Positions 35,263 to 45,944 of a DNA stretch of 64,000 nt are shown here, piece by piece. Both the position numbers and the translations under genes were made by a program. The notes below the pieces were generated by a model. The model was not told the DNA's origin. It worked only from the letters and a program-made list of their open reading frames with translations, and did not search any database. This DNA comes from Trichaptum fuscoviolaceum. Its lineage: Eukaryota > Basidiomycota > Agaricomycetes > Hymenochaetales > Trichaptaceae. The stretch's first letter is position 1, and the number at the start of each line of letters is the position of its first letter. Where the stretch lies: positions 1,426,001 through 1,490,000 of the forward strand of contig CAJSYZ010000005.1 in the NCBI GenBank assembly GCA_910574455.1. Reading direction: 5' to 3'.

Positions 35263-36111
35263 GCACGGGAACACGTACGGGAAGTCCTTAAGCGGCTGCG
35301 CGAAAACGACTTGTTCTGTAAACCCGAAAAGTGCAAATTCAAACAGACTTCCGTCGAGTATCTCGGGATGATTATTTCGCAGGGAAAGGTGGCGATGGAT
35401 CCCGCCAAGGTACAGGCGGTCCTCGACTGGCCTACCCCGAAAAAGGTGAAAGACATTCAAGCCTTCCTCGGGTTCGCGAATTTCTATCGACGCTTCATTC
35501 GGGATTTCTCGCACATCGTCAAACCGCTCACGACGCTGCTGAAGAAGGACGTTCGCTGGGCCTGGACAGAAAACCAGCAGTTCGCCTTCGACTATCTCAA
35601 GCGCATGTTCACGACCGCCCCCGTCCTGATGATGCCAGACATGTCGCGACAATTCATCGTGGAATGCGACGCCTCTGATTTCGCGACCGGCGCGGTCTTG
35701 TCCCAGGAAGGCGACGACGGGCTGATACATCCGGTCGCCTTTTTCTCGAAATCCCTCAACGATGCGGAACGCAACTACGAGATTTATGACAAGGAGCTAC
35801 TCGCGATTATTCGAGCTCTTGACGAGTGGCGACATTATCTCGAAGGTGCGAGTCATAAACTCGATATCGTGTCTGACCACAAGAATCTGCTATATTTCTC
35901 TGAATCCCGAACGCTGACGCGACGCCAAGCCCGGTGGAGTCTGTTCCTCACCCGCTTCGATTTTACGATTCGCCATCGCCCAGGGCGACTCGGGGGCAAA
36001 CCCGACGCCATGTCACGACGCGTCGATCTTCAACCCGAAGGCGAAGACAACACGGGACGGACCCTCTTGACCCCCGAAATGTTTCGACTAAAGGCAATTC
36101 GTGGGGAATGA
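35263..36111 (+). pseudogene. Pol segment: RT connection and RNase H
   Basis: Continues the reverse transcriptase (FLGFANFYRRFIRDFS) into the RNase H domain with FIVECDASDFATGAVLSQ, the acidic YDKELLAIIRALDEW and the late SDHKNLLYFSESRTLTRRQ. The frame ends at 36111, just before the integrase region, which is open in a third frame. Confidence 0.88.
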
Positions 36112-37532
36112 CGCAGGTACACGGGGATCAGGCCCTCCTACGACGCATTCGTAAGTCAGATCAATATGAAGACGAACTGGTGGACGCGATCGAGCTGGTC
36201 AAGTCCAAGGCGCCTCGAGTCCTGACCAAGGAACTTGAGGACTGGAGCACCGAGGAAGGCCTCATCCTGTACCAGGGTAAGGTTTACGTCCCGAAAGACG
36301 AGACCATTCGCCGGGATGTGGTGAAGACTTACCACGACAGTCTCCCCGCCGGACATCCTGGACGTTGGAAAACGTTTGAGATGGTAAGCCGCAACTACTG
36401 GTGGCCCGGGATGTCTAACTTCGTAGAACGATACGTTTCGGGATGCGATACCTGTGCACGCACGAAGAACCGATCCCAACGCCCGGTAGGACTCCTGCAA
36501 CCGAACGAAATCCCGCAGGGCCCCTGGCAGGCGATTTCGTGCGATTTCATCACCCAGCTCCCCCGATCTGAGGATTACGACGCAATTTTCGTGGTGGTCG
36601 ACCGTCTCACCAAGCAAGCGCATTTTATCCCGACCACGTCTGATGTCGATGCACCGGAAACTGCAGAACTCTTCCTGCAACACGTCTGGAAGCTGCACGG
36701 AACCCCCCGCCAGATCATATCCGACCGCGGACCACAGTTTGTCGCGCAGTTCATGAAAGCCCTTTTTTCCCGACTCGGTATCAAGGGTACCACGTCGACT
36801 GCGTATCACCCGCAGACGGATGGGCAAACCGAAAGGGTAAACCAAGAGCTGGAACAATATTTACGGGCTTTCATAGATACACGACAAGAAAACTGGGCCG
36901 GATTACTCCCGATGGCAGAGTTCGCGCACAACACGAAAGCGCACGCGGCAACACGACAATCCCCGTTCGCGCTCGTCTACGGCTACAATCCCGAATTCAC
37001 GATTGCCCCGAGCGACGGCCTGTCCACGGTCCCCGCCGCGGACGCACGACTACAGGAGCTTCAGCAGGCACAGGAAGAGGCAAGAGCGGCTTTGGAGGTT
37101 GCGGCAGAGCGCATGAAGCAGCACTACGATCAGGCCAGGAACGAGGCCCCGCAGTACGCAGTCGGGGATAAAGTATGGCTCGAGGCGACGAACGTTCGGC
37201 GACCGGGAGCGCGCAAATTATTACCGAAACGACTAGGGCCGTATAAAGTGAAGGCAAAGCTAAGTGACCTCACCTACGAACTCGAACTCCCCGCGTCGCT
37301 GAAGATTCATCCCGTATTTCACGTATCGCTGCTCTCGCCATACCACGAAGACGACATTCCCGGTCGAACGCAACCCCCGCCGCCCCCAGTCGAAGTAGAA
37401 GGAGATCTGGAATACGAGGTGGAAGAGGTACTGGACGCTAGACGGTTTAGACGGAGGTTTGAATATTTGGTACGATGGAAGGGATATTCGAGCGCGGAAG
37501 ATACATGGATTCCCGCAAAGGATAATGGGTAA
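36112..37532 (+). pseudogene. Pol segment: integrase with C-terminal chromodomain
   Basis: The zinc-binding domain HPGRWKTFEMVSRNYWWPG with CDTCARTK is followed by the DDE core: CDFITQLP, ISDRGPQFVAQF and QTERVNQELEQYLR. Toward the end, EYEVEEVLDARR and EYLVRWKGYSSAEDTW form a chromodomain, which places the element in the chromoviruses. The domain's last helix is out of frame: after WIPAKDNG the open frame stops, and FYRKHPDAPRE continues in another frame to about 37,660. Confidence 0.9.
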
Positions 37533-37652
37533 TGCAAAGGCTAAAATTCGCAGTTTCTATCGAAAACACCCGGACGCCCCTCGAGAAGTCAACGCTATCG
37601 AGCTCTGTGACCTGAGCAAGATTCAAGCTTGGCGCCCCGGAGTTGCGCCTTT

Positions 37653-37664
37653 GGAAGGGGGTAA
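37653..37664 (+). other. Polypurine tract before the 3' LTR
   Basis: GGAAGGGGGTAA directly abuts the 3' LTR start TGTCGAG. This is the expected position and composition of the plus-strand primer of an LTR retrotransposon. Confidence 0.75.
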
Positions 37665-38494
37665 TGTCGAGATCCCAGGCCCCTTTTCTCATTTCCCGCA
37701 CTTTCCCGCCAAGGATCCCGACATGAGCAGACAATCCCGCGGGGAGAATCCCGCCATTGGATTCCCCGCGCGAAACCCCTTTCCCGACTCGCACGATCCC
37801 CCGCAAGATCCCCCGCTCACGTGACCTATCCCGCACCACCGTCCCGACCACCATGCACGCATACACACATTCATTTACGACGACCCGCCACGGCACACGT
37901 ACATTCACTTATCAACATACGCTCATTAATCCGTTAGTACCTCAAGGTGACGACCTGCAACAGTCTGGCATACCTAGTCTGGCTAGTCGCGGCCCCGGAC
38001 CGGACGCTGACGTCCACGGACAGGCCGTAGCCATCTGGAGAGACGGGATAGACATGCCTAACAGTGCGGTCGTAGCATGTATCGTTTGTAGTAGATAGGT
38101 GCGCATTGCGCAAGGACACTTAGCGTAGATTAACTATACAGTCTTTACGAAGTAGATAAATAGCTGTAGGCATCGTAAGGAGCACCCCACTTTTGACCTC
38201 TTGTGGAGTGCTTCCTTAGGTGCGATCTCTCTCTTTTCTCCTGTGTAGTTAGTTGCGCAATACTTACTTGTGGAGTGCTTCCTTAGGGATCCGCTTACTT
38301 GACGTTCAAAGCAGTGAAGAGTCCTAGCTGGCCTTGAGAATCCCGCGACGCGCCTGGATAGAATCCCGCGCGTTTCCCGCCTGAATTCCCACGCTCGTTC
38401 CCAGTCGCGAATCCAGATTCCCGAACGCGGGTTCTTGTCGCGAATTCCAGTTTCCCGAAACTGTTTCCCGCTACAATTCCCGACGGTCGTAACA
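37665..38494 (+). repeat. 3' LTR, 830 bp
   Basis: Same sequence and length as the 5' LTR as far as I can compare by eye, at a constant 5,900-bp offset. On the minus strand its outer part is read as coding sequence by the interrupted exonuclease gene for about 120 codons, to a stop at 38134. Confidence 0.95.
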
Positions 38495-38499
38495 ATTGG
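38495..38499. repeat. Target-site duplication ATTGG, right copy
   Basis: Directly follows the 3' LTR and matches 31760-31764. It lies within an exon of the exonuclease gene, as part of the Pro-Ile/Met codons. Confidence 0.93.
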
Positions 38500-39335
38500 G
38501 AAGTGATGGATTATTGTATCCGGTAAGGCCAAGGCATCTTGATTCAAGACGGAAGCAACAGCAAACGTGCTGTGCGCGTCGATTGCCGCATCTAATAGAG
38601 CAGATGCAAGTGAGAAGATGGTCAGCCTGAGTGACAACTTGAAAAGGATAACTTACAATGGACTTGAGCAGCCGACAGCTCAACTTCGGCCCAATTGCTC
38701 ATCGTGACCAAGACATCTTTTTCGATGTTTGTCTGCAGGAGCCTGCCCGCCATCTCCTCCAGCTTTATAAACGGTTGCGGAAACTTGAACCAGAGACGGG
38801 GGTTCAGAAGCAGCTGGACCAAGTTGGCGTTCTTGGCCAGAAATCGGGGTAAACGAAGCGCGCCCAATCTGTCAAATCGACACAGGAGGATACGGGAATG
38901 TCAAATTTATTCCTGATGCGAGTCGCATCACCTGCCAATTAGTTCAGTTATGCCGCATAATGAGAGAAGAAATGGGATTGTCGTACCAGCGATTCCTGCT
39001 GACACTTTCCATACAGTTTCATCACCTAATAATTGTTCCAATCTTGGGGGAAGAGCATTAAGTAGATGAGTCCGGAGGAGGAACACATGTTGCTGAACCG
39101 CGAGTTGGATGAGGTCCACGCGATATAGCTCTGGTGAGTTACTCGCCCATTCAATGTCGAGGGCAACGAAGCGTCGTTCCGGGGCATCCGGCAAGGAAGC
39201 ATAGATGACGTCTACGGCATTCTCCATCGTCGCGGTGGTCAGACATACTTCAGGAACAAGAGGTCCGAGTGTATAACTGCGAAGTTGAAGAAGAGGCGTT
39301 GGCGGAACCCCCAGGTAGTCGAGGAGATGTTGCAT
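38495..39335 (-). pseudogene. DEDDy 3'-5' exonuclease (WRN-exo-like), interrupted by an LTR element and a frame break
   Basis: Ribonuclease-H-like 3'-5' exonuclease. Exons 39335-38987, 38931-38657 and 38591-38495 are readable. ExoI is FVALDIEW (Asp, Glu). ExoII is in AGIAGDATRIRNKFDIP (Asp), spanning the first intron. ExoIII is YAAIDAH (Tyr-x3-Asp), with the Tyr codon split by the second intron. All catalytic residues survive. Two lesions are visible. Near 38,868-38,878 the frame changes between CVDLTD and LGALRLPRFLAK, consistent with one lost base. The chromovirus sits four codons before the original stop, which is now at 31744. The minus-strand frame instead runs about 120 codons into the LTR. 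The true N-terminus is unresolved; 39335 is the first Met in the conserved frame and an upstream exon is likely. If the frame break is a sequencing error, a functional protein with an altered tail is conceivable. Confidence 0.75.
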
Positions 39336-40199
39336 CTGTTTGTGAAGCTGGCAAAAAGTCAGTGCAGTGATTTTGAGAGGAAATGGAAAGTAAGCACGAT
39401 TTTTTGCATCCTAGATATCCTCCTTTGTGTCCAAGGAAGTCTTCGCGCGATGCGTACTCGAAGCACAACATGGTCAATCAATAGGAGCATGTGGAGCCCC
39501 AACAGAATGTGATAAAAGTTCATGGCGAAGGGTTGAATGGGTGGGTGGGTGGCGGGGAGGGGCGACACCCACTCCGAGTTCACATTTATACAAAGCTCTT
39601 GCACGCATTTTTCTGATGCCTTATTCTTCTGGGAAAAGAAGAGAGGAATCTATCAGTGCATTATACTATGGCTCGGATAAACCTCAAGCTGAACTGACAG
39701 GAGATAAGAAGGATTTCTTCTAGATGACTCGATTATGAGGCTTCTTTTCATTTTATGCACAAACAAACAAGAAAGTGAGTCAGGTTAACTCCGAAGAAGT
39801 CAGGAAGACATAGCCCACTGCACAAGAAGCTGTTCCATCAGCTCTAGAAGGCAAAGCCACGAGTAAGCCGTCATACAATCAGTCATCCCTGGATACAACT
39901 CGAAACCGGAACCATGTCAATGTGGGAAATGGGATCAATGCATCCCAATCCGCTATGGAAGAAGTAGTTTAAATGAAGGAGCGTTTCTTGTCCTTAGAGC
40001 TGGGGGGATTGCGCTGTCGGCCGATAATCGACTTATTCTGCATATTGAAACCGAGCGATCTCCGTTTCGGCGGCAATGGTGGTGGCACAGAGGTGTTTGT
40101 CGAGGAATAGGACATGACTACTTGAACGATATCTAAGATGAAGTAATACTTTTTCCCGTTTGATGAATTCGCAATTTGCGTCGTGAGCTGCTTTGCCAA
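39336..40199. other. Between exonuclease and BCS1-like remnant
   Basis: Probably holds the missing first exon and promoter of the exonuclease gene (39336-39530, minus), but I could not fix a start or donor. From 39,600 to 40,000 nothing recognisable is seen. Confidence 0.35.
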
Positions 40200-41290
40200 C
40201 GTCAGGTAGACTGTTTGACGCACCTCTCATCAATGAGCTCGAGCTCAAGGTTGCGGTACTCGAGGCATCGGACGCAAATACCGACACCGGAATTTCCGAA
40301 ATCGATCCAGAGGATGGGGTGGGGTGGGGAGGCTGATCCCATCGAGCTCGCCTTCGCGTTTGGTGATCTCGGGCTTCTTGACGTCCGCGTACAGGAAGAA
40401 GTCACAGAAGAGCGCTTGAGCCTGCCTAGGGCTTGCGCTTTTGAACTCGATCCAAACATCCATACCACCGGGGTGCGAGAGCGCGGGGTCGAAACGCTCA
40501 AGATGGTTCGTCGCTGCGACGGGACGAGGAAGCGGCCAACAGCAGCGGCGACACCATCAAGTGCATTAAGAAGGCCAGAAAGAGAGAGCGTGTTCACGTC
40601 GGATAGAGTGTCATATTTCTTGCTTTTCTTCTTCTTGCCAATTTCTTCATTGTCGTCATCATCGTCATCTTATCCTTGTTGTCGGACAACAAAGATCTCT
40701 TCTTCTTACCACCAGGAACACAGGTTGAGGACCCGTCGCGCGAAGTTGAGCGAGTGAATGCAGCGTCAAGGTCCTCGAGAAGGACAATACACGGGGCAGG
40801 CACAACGGCCCATAAGCGACGACAACGTCACATCGTTCATCCAAAAAGCGGAACGTGAGATGGCGAGAATGTCGAGCATGAGCGCGCCAGCAAGGGCATG
40901 GATCAACGATGATCTGCCCAAGCCAGGGACACGATAGAGGAAATTGTCGCGACGAGAGTGGTTACCACGGTCAGCGCACCACTGATTCAGAAAGAGAGGT
41001 TAAACTTTCAGTCGATGTGTGGCACTTCATGTACATACCTTCTCTGATTGCAAGAAGTCCCTTGTGTCGGCAAGGAGCATCTCTTAAATCCCCGCCATGA
41101 GCCATGGAATCAGCGAAATAGATATGAATTTGATGGTCGTCTGGTGAGGCAAACTGGAAGCCTTTGAGCTCCTCATCTCCGAATGACTTGTCTCTAAAAG
41201 AAGACTTGCCCGGCAAGATGGTGCCGCGCTGTCGTCTCGAACTCGTAAGCGTGCTGGCATTCTAAGCGCTTCAACAACCATAGCATCAGC
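40200..41290 (-). pseudogene. BCS1-like AAA ATPase, decayed
   Basis: BCS1-type AAA proteins are mitochondrial chaperone ATPases, with many divergent paralogues in mushrooms. Readable pieces on the minus strand are EMLLADTRDFLQSEK, then after an intron WCADRGNHSRRDNFLYR, Walker A VPGLGRSSLIHALAG, Walker B CIVLLEDLDAAF, LSLSGLLNALDGVAAA and NHLERFDPALSHPGGMDVW. Three lesions are visible: a TAA at 41084-41086 just before EMLLADT, Arg in place of the Walker A Lys (40913-40915), and a frame change near 40,516-40,524 before NHLERFDP. The C-terminal part is no longer readable. Substitution-type lesions argue for real decay rather than sequencing error. Confidence 0.75.
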
Positions 41291-42120
41291 CAGTCATGTA
41301 GTTGTGTTCATCGGGTCATGAGCTATTGTTGCAATAGCAGATAACTACTAGGGCTACTTACCAGTCCCCACAACAATGAAAGTGTCTCCGGAAGTCTCTG
41401 GTTTCCAACCTGACCATGGCTGTCAGTGGTGGTAGCGGACGACGGAGGGCCTGTGATGCCAGTGTCAGACCCCACGTGGGAAGTCATCATGTCGATGCTG
41501 GGTACTACTAGTAGCAGGAGTGCGATGGCAATGGTGGTGGTGCTGTCTGGCGGTGTTCCAGAATTGCACCATCTTGCGTGCGCTGTAAACGGTGTGAGCT
41601 AGGATTCTGTATCAAATGGTATGTAAATAACGTGAAGTAAAAGGATTGAGAAGGAGAATAAACTCACCAGCCTTGAACTCCTGTGCCATGCTCGTGCAGA
41701 CCTCTGTCTCCCATTCCGCCCAGATCTGTTACGACATAATTTAGTACAAAGTGCAGGAGAGCAGCGCATGGAAGATGTCATATGTGAAGGAGACAGCGCC
41801 AAGGTTGAAGAAAATGACAAGCCTCAAGGTAGTGCAAGAGGATGAGATGAGAGAGTTTGTGCGCATGGTGGGGGAGTTGAGGAAGGGGCTCAGTCTGGGA
41901 AAAGGCGAGCGGCGATGTCCACGTCGGGCTCTTGCTGACTCGGAGTCGGGAAAACAATACTACTACCAAGTTGCGTGTCTGTCTTTGAATCAAGGTTGGT
42001 CGCAAAGCCCATTTGATCCAGCTCCTCCGTCGTCTGCCAGAAGGCAATAGCATAAGTCAAGCCGTCCAGTTCCCTCTGACCTAGAACGTCCCGAGAATAA
42101 CAACCGGTCATTCCATTAAA
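41291..42120. other. Possible degraded N-terminal part of the BCS1-like gene
   Basis: Minus-strand frames are short and interrupted, with several potential splice sites (for example at 41,730). BCS1-type genes have an N-terminal domain of this length before the AAA core, so this is probably its remnant. No motif is clear enough to call. Confidence 0.3.
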
Positions 42121-43475
42121 ATTATTATACCTAATAGTTGTCGAGCAGAGCAGTTGTAGTAGTAGCCGGACCGACCTTCGCCCCTCAGGCTTAGTTTACT
42201 AGTACTAGTAGTTTCCGACTTCAAGCTGACCTCCGAGTCGGAAGAACTTCCGAGTCTGAGCCTGAGACCGAGTCGTGGGACTTCAAGTTCAGCTCAAAAG
42301 TTCAAGTTGCCGAACAGTGACCCGTAACGATGTTCGGTCTTCAGGTTGGTAGACCCGGATTCGAGCCAGTCGTGAATTTATCAAGCAGTAATTAGAGCAT
42401 CACTGGTGCCAGTGAGTCCAAGTCCGACTCGGAATAGTTAGTAAACAATTCATATCGTTTTTTATTTACATACAGTCATACAACAACTTGAATACCGATG
42501 CACAGAAAACACAAGTATAAGGTCGACGAACACAGAACAGGAGACAAACATACAAAGACACAACTTGAATACTAGTGGTATGCACTGGTATGAGGTAATA
42601 CTACGAAAAGAAAACAGTTAGAAATAGTATGAGTACAAGCCTGAGTCCTCACTGGCAGGCTACTTCGTCTGACTCCGAGTCTGCGGTTTAAGTGAATTAA
42701 AAGGTTCCAATGCTGCTCGTTCCCGCTCAACCTTGTGGTGCTCCTCATTAAACCACGCTTTCCATGTACTCGAGCCCTTGTTAGCCCTAGTTACCTTAAT
42801 CTGTGGATGATATTCCGCAAGTTCCGACATCACTGCATCATCCTTTTGTGATTCGAATCCGAAATGAATATCACCGTAACCGGAGGTGCGCATCTCCGAC
42901 AATTGTTGCCAAATACAGTGGCTGAGTGGCGTGAGCCTGAGAAGTCTGGCTTCAAGTTCAGATTCAAGTTCCGCATTTAGTAGCCTGACTACCCCATGCC
43001 CTGCCAGTGGCATCGACGTATTGTGTCTTTGTCTACTATACTCTGTAGTACTGTACTCTAGTAGTACTACTCAAGGTTGTTCTTTTCAACAGCTTGAAGC
43101 CCTCTCACCTTAAAGTCGAAGTCCCTGCCACCTAAATTTTAGTTCAGAGGCTGCCACTGGCGGTACTCAGGCTGGCGGTGAGTCAACCAGTCTCCTAGTT
43201 CAACTTCATCCGCTGACTGAGATCTTCAAACTTCAAGTTGTAGCCTGAGTAGTACTATCTACTACTACTAGTATACTGGCAACTTGATCTCTAAATTTGA
43301 ACCGAAGTTCAAGATACTACTATTCGGTTCCGACGACTCGGAGTCGGACTCGGAGTTGGTAGGCTCACAGCTACTATACTATTGCACCAGTTTTAACTCC
43401 ATTTTGAAGCTGTTGGAGAAAGCGAAACAACCTCCTATCAGGCTTCAAGTCACAGTTTTGTTCAAAATATCCAAA
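42121..43475. repeat. Motif-rich non-coding left flank of the Plavaka region
   Basis: Dense in short palindromic or repeated words: TAGTACTAGTAGT at about 42,200 and again near 43,260, CTCGGAGTCGGACTCGGAGT near 43,337, and CACTGG/CCAGTG pairs at 42,410 and 42,650. A 117-codon minus frame (42660-43013) with FGFESQKDDAVMSELAEY lies inside but has no recognised domain. A perfect Pol III B-box-like GGCTCGAATCC lies on the minus strand near 42,361-42,371, without a clear A box. Confidence 0.5.
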
Positions 43476-45711
43476 ATGTCCAGTGAGCCTGAGTTTGAGT
43501 CGAACCCCCTTGTTGGTTCTGACAATAGCTAAATTGTAGATAAAAGGAAACATGAGACAGTTGAGGAACGCACATCTGCCCCGCGGGCGAGATCAAATCA
43601 TGGAGGTCGAGGCAACTGGGGGCACCAATCGCGCCCCCCGTCGCAAATTCCAGACTGGGTTAGAGCGTACGCACATAGATCTTCGAACAACCCTTCAGCT
43701 GGGAGTCATGGCTCTCTTCAAGAACGCATTTTCTCCGGCCCTGCAAGTCCGAGTCCTAATAGCCGACCTCAGGCTCTTGAAGATCGCATTTCTGCCGGCC
43801 CTCCAAAACGGAGTAGTGGTAGCCAACGTCCGAGTCTTCAAGATCGCATTTCAACTCGGAGTCCTAGTAGCCACCATCACAATGAACCTGAAGGTACTCC
43901 TGCCAGTGACAGCAAAAGGCGTAAAGTTGAGAAGGATGACGAAACGCTGAGTCATTGGGCACCGTTCCCGGTATCTGTTCCACCACCATCAAGGCCACCA
44001 TCATCACTGGCCGATAATGTGAGTGGCGTCACGGGACCTGGCAGTTTTGTCCAAACACCTGTCACTGGCGGAGATCGCGGAGATACTATAGGTGAACTGC
44101 TTAAAAATATGGCACAAAGTGCTTCGCACACTGGCATAGAAGGCAACGAGTCGGTTCGCTCGACTTCAGGCCATCCAGGCCTTTCATCGGATGATAGGAT
44201 TGCGAGTTTGGAGGGTCAGGTTGATACGATGAAAAAAACTCTTAGCAAGATATCTTCTTATGTCGATCTCTTGACTAGTAATGTTGCTGGGGTAAGTAAT
44301 AGGATCATGTTTCGAAAAAGAACGTCTAATAACCTACGCTTGTTAGTCACGGGCAGCAGGCGACGCTGTTAGAGTAAGGAAGACCTTGGATAGTCTAAGG
44401 TTCTTCTTCATGGAATCCTCCGCAATTGTCCTTGGGTTCAAAGATTCGGACATACAGAAATGCCTTGACAGCCGGAGCACTGAAGATCCCTTCGGTTCCT
44501 ACTACTTCGAGGTGAACGAGGGCGCGTTTCAGAAAATCATGAATAAATACTACCGACTTCATTCTCGCAACGGCTCGGAAGGTCTTAGAGAACTGCTATC
44601 TCAATATGGACATTATAGAGAAGAGAAGGCAGAAGGGTTTTTCGCAGTATTGAACTCATACGATAGGGATGCCGAAAATCTTAAGGCTTTCCAATTCTTC
44701 ATACCGCTCTTCCAGGCCTACTACGACGTAATCTACGAACTCATCGCAATCATTGACGCCGATCTCCAAAGAATGTCAGTCGACATCTCTAAGATTCTCG
44801 TGGCTCAATCTCAGCCTCCCAATCGTCGTCGTCCCGATCTTCGGCCCCTGACATTGAGGCCATTCTATCAACCGATATCGGAAGCAGGGAGTTTGCAATC
44901 GAAATACAATACGCCTGCGGTTAGACAGCTTCATTTTCAGCCCCAGCAAACTGAGGTCAATCAAACGCTACTACAGTTTGACAACACGCAGAAATCTTGG
45001 GAAATGGCGATTAATCTGTGCAATATTCACGACGCATTCTTCCAGAGGAGGGATGCATTTGCTGTTACCTCCAACGACTATGCAATTATTTTCGAGGCAA
45101 GAGATATTCTGGAGCTTTTGGAAAACGCCGAAGCAGCAATTTTGGCAGATAATTCTGCTGACAAGATTCAATATTGCTTCCAGGAATTGGATTATCTTCA
45201 GAGGAGATTGATAGGAGCGCTTAGGATTGTCAAGAGATGGTTGCAAATTGCCTCCACAAAGGGTCTTTTCGATGTCGTCATGCAGAATGGGAAAGGCGTG
45301 GTCATAAAAGGGCTCTTAAACAAGATCATACATCAAGGGCAGGAGTCGACTGATGCTGTCCTTGATTCTATTGATATGTTAGCAGCCTATAACAGGGACG
45401 AATTGGAGGCCTATCAAACGAACTTGAAGGGCAAGGGGAAGGAAAGACAGGACACGGCAGCATCGACGTCAGCAGGGTCCTTAGATAGCCAGACGACTCG
45501 AACAACTTTCTTGCAGGAGGCGGACATGCACAGATACCAAATGTATCTGATGGAGGCGGTGTGCTCGTCATTCGATAGACAAACCCCGAAGGGCATCGCG
45601 ATGAAAATTGATATTAAAGAAGTTCTAGGGTATCGCAATTATTTAGAATTGGCGATAAAGTCAAAGGATGACTCCAAGCCTTCAAGTCCTCAAGGTCGCC
45701 TCAACTACTAG
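43476..45711 (+). CDS. Element-associated protein of unknown function, 707 aa
   Basis: Three exons, 43476-43482, 43540-44291 and 44347-45711, give an intact 707-residue frame. The first coding exon is only 7 nt (ATG TCC A). Its 57-nt intron removes an in-frame TAA and yields the start MSNKRKHETVEERTS. The N-terminal 200 residues are disordered, with three degenerate repeats (SLQERIFSGP, ALEDRISAGP, SLQDRISTRSP) and a nuclear-signal-like SKRRKVEKDDE. A short coiled coil follows (RIASLEGQVDTMKKTLSKISS). The remainder is a helical domain (LRFFFMESSAIVLGFKDSDI to KEVLGYRNYLELAIKSKDD) with no family I recognise. It converges on the transposase gene and is the only element gene without a known counterpart. 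It may be a host gene captured by the element or a dedicated accessory factor. Confidence 0.72.
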
Positions 45712-45944
45712 CCGAATTAGCCCTCTCGTAGGTGGTGGGTTGACAATGGACACAGTATGCTTGCATCTCCAGTTTCTCCCTTTGTTGCTTTGAGATTTGT
45801 TGATAATTATATTACCTCGAACAATGAATACCATGATGTCGTCGCCGCTGGCTCTGGCAATGTAAACTGTACAACAAGTCTCAATACACTTTGTAGTACT
45901 ATGTGGCAACTTGAATGTGCTAACGGAAGAGTTTAACTTAGTAA

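Larger units (their letters stand above)
31765..38494 (+). mobile_element. Ty3/gypsy chromovirus LTR retrotransposon, complete but with broken frames
   Basis: A 6,730-bp element with two 830-bp LTRs starting TGTCGAG and ending CGTAACA, flanked by ATTGG duplications. Internal order is gag (CCHC knuckle), aspartic protease, reverse transcriptase, RNase H, integrase and chromodomain, which defines a chromovirus. A purine tract precedes the 3' LTR. The LTRs appear identical across their length at a constant offset of 5,900 bp, which indicates recent insertion. The pol region changes reading frame at several points, so this copy as sequenced could not make a continuous polyprotein. Confidence 0.95.

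Noticed and set aside
43530..43532. Apparent stop codon breaking the 707-aa element gene
   Set aside because: It is removed by a well-formed 57-nt intron, so it is not evidence of a pseudogene.
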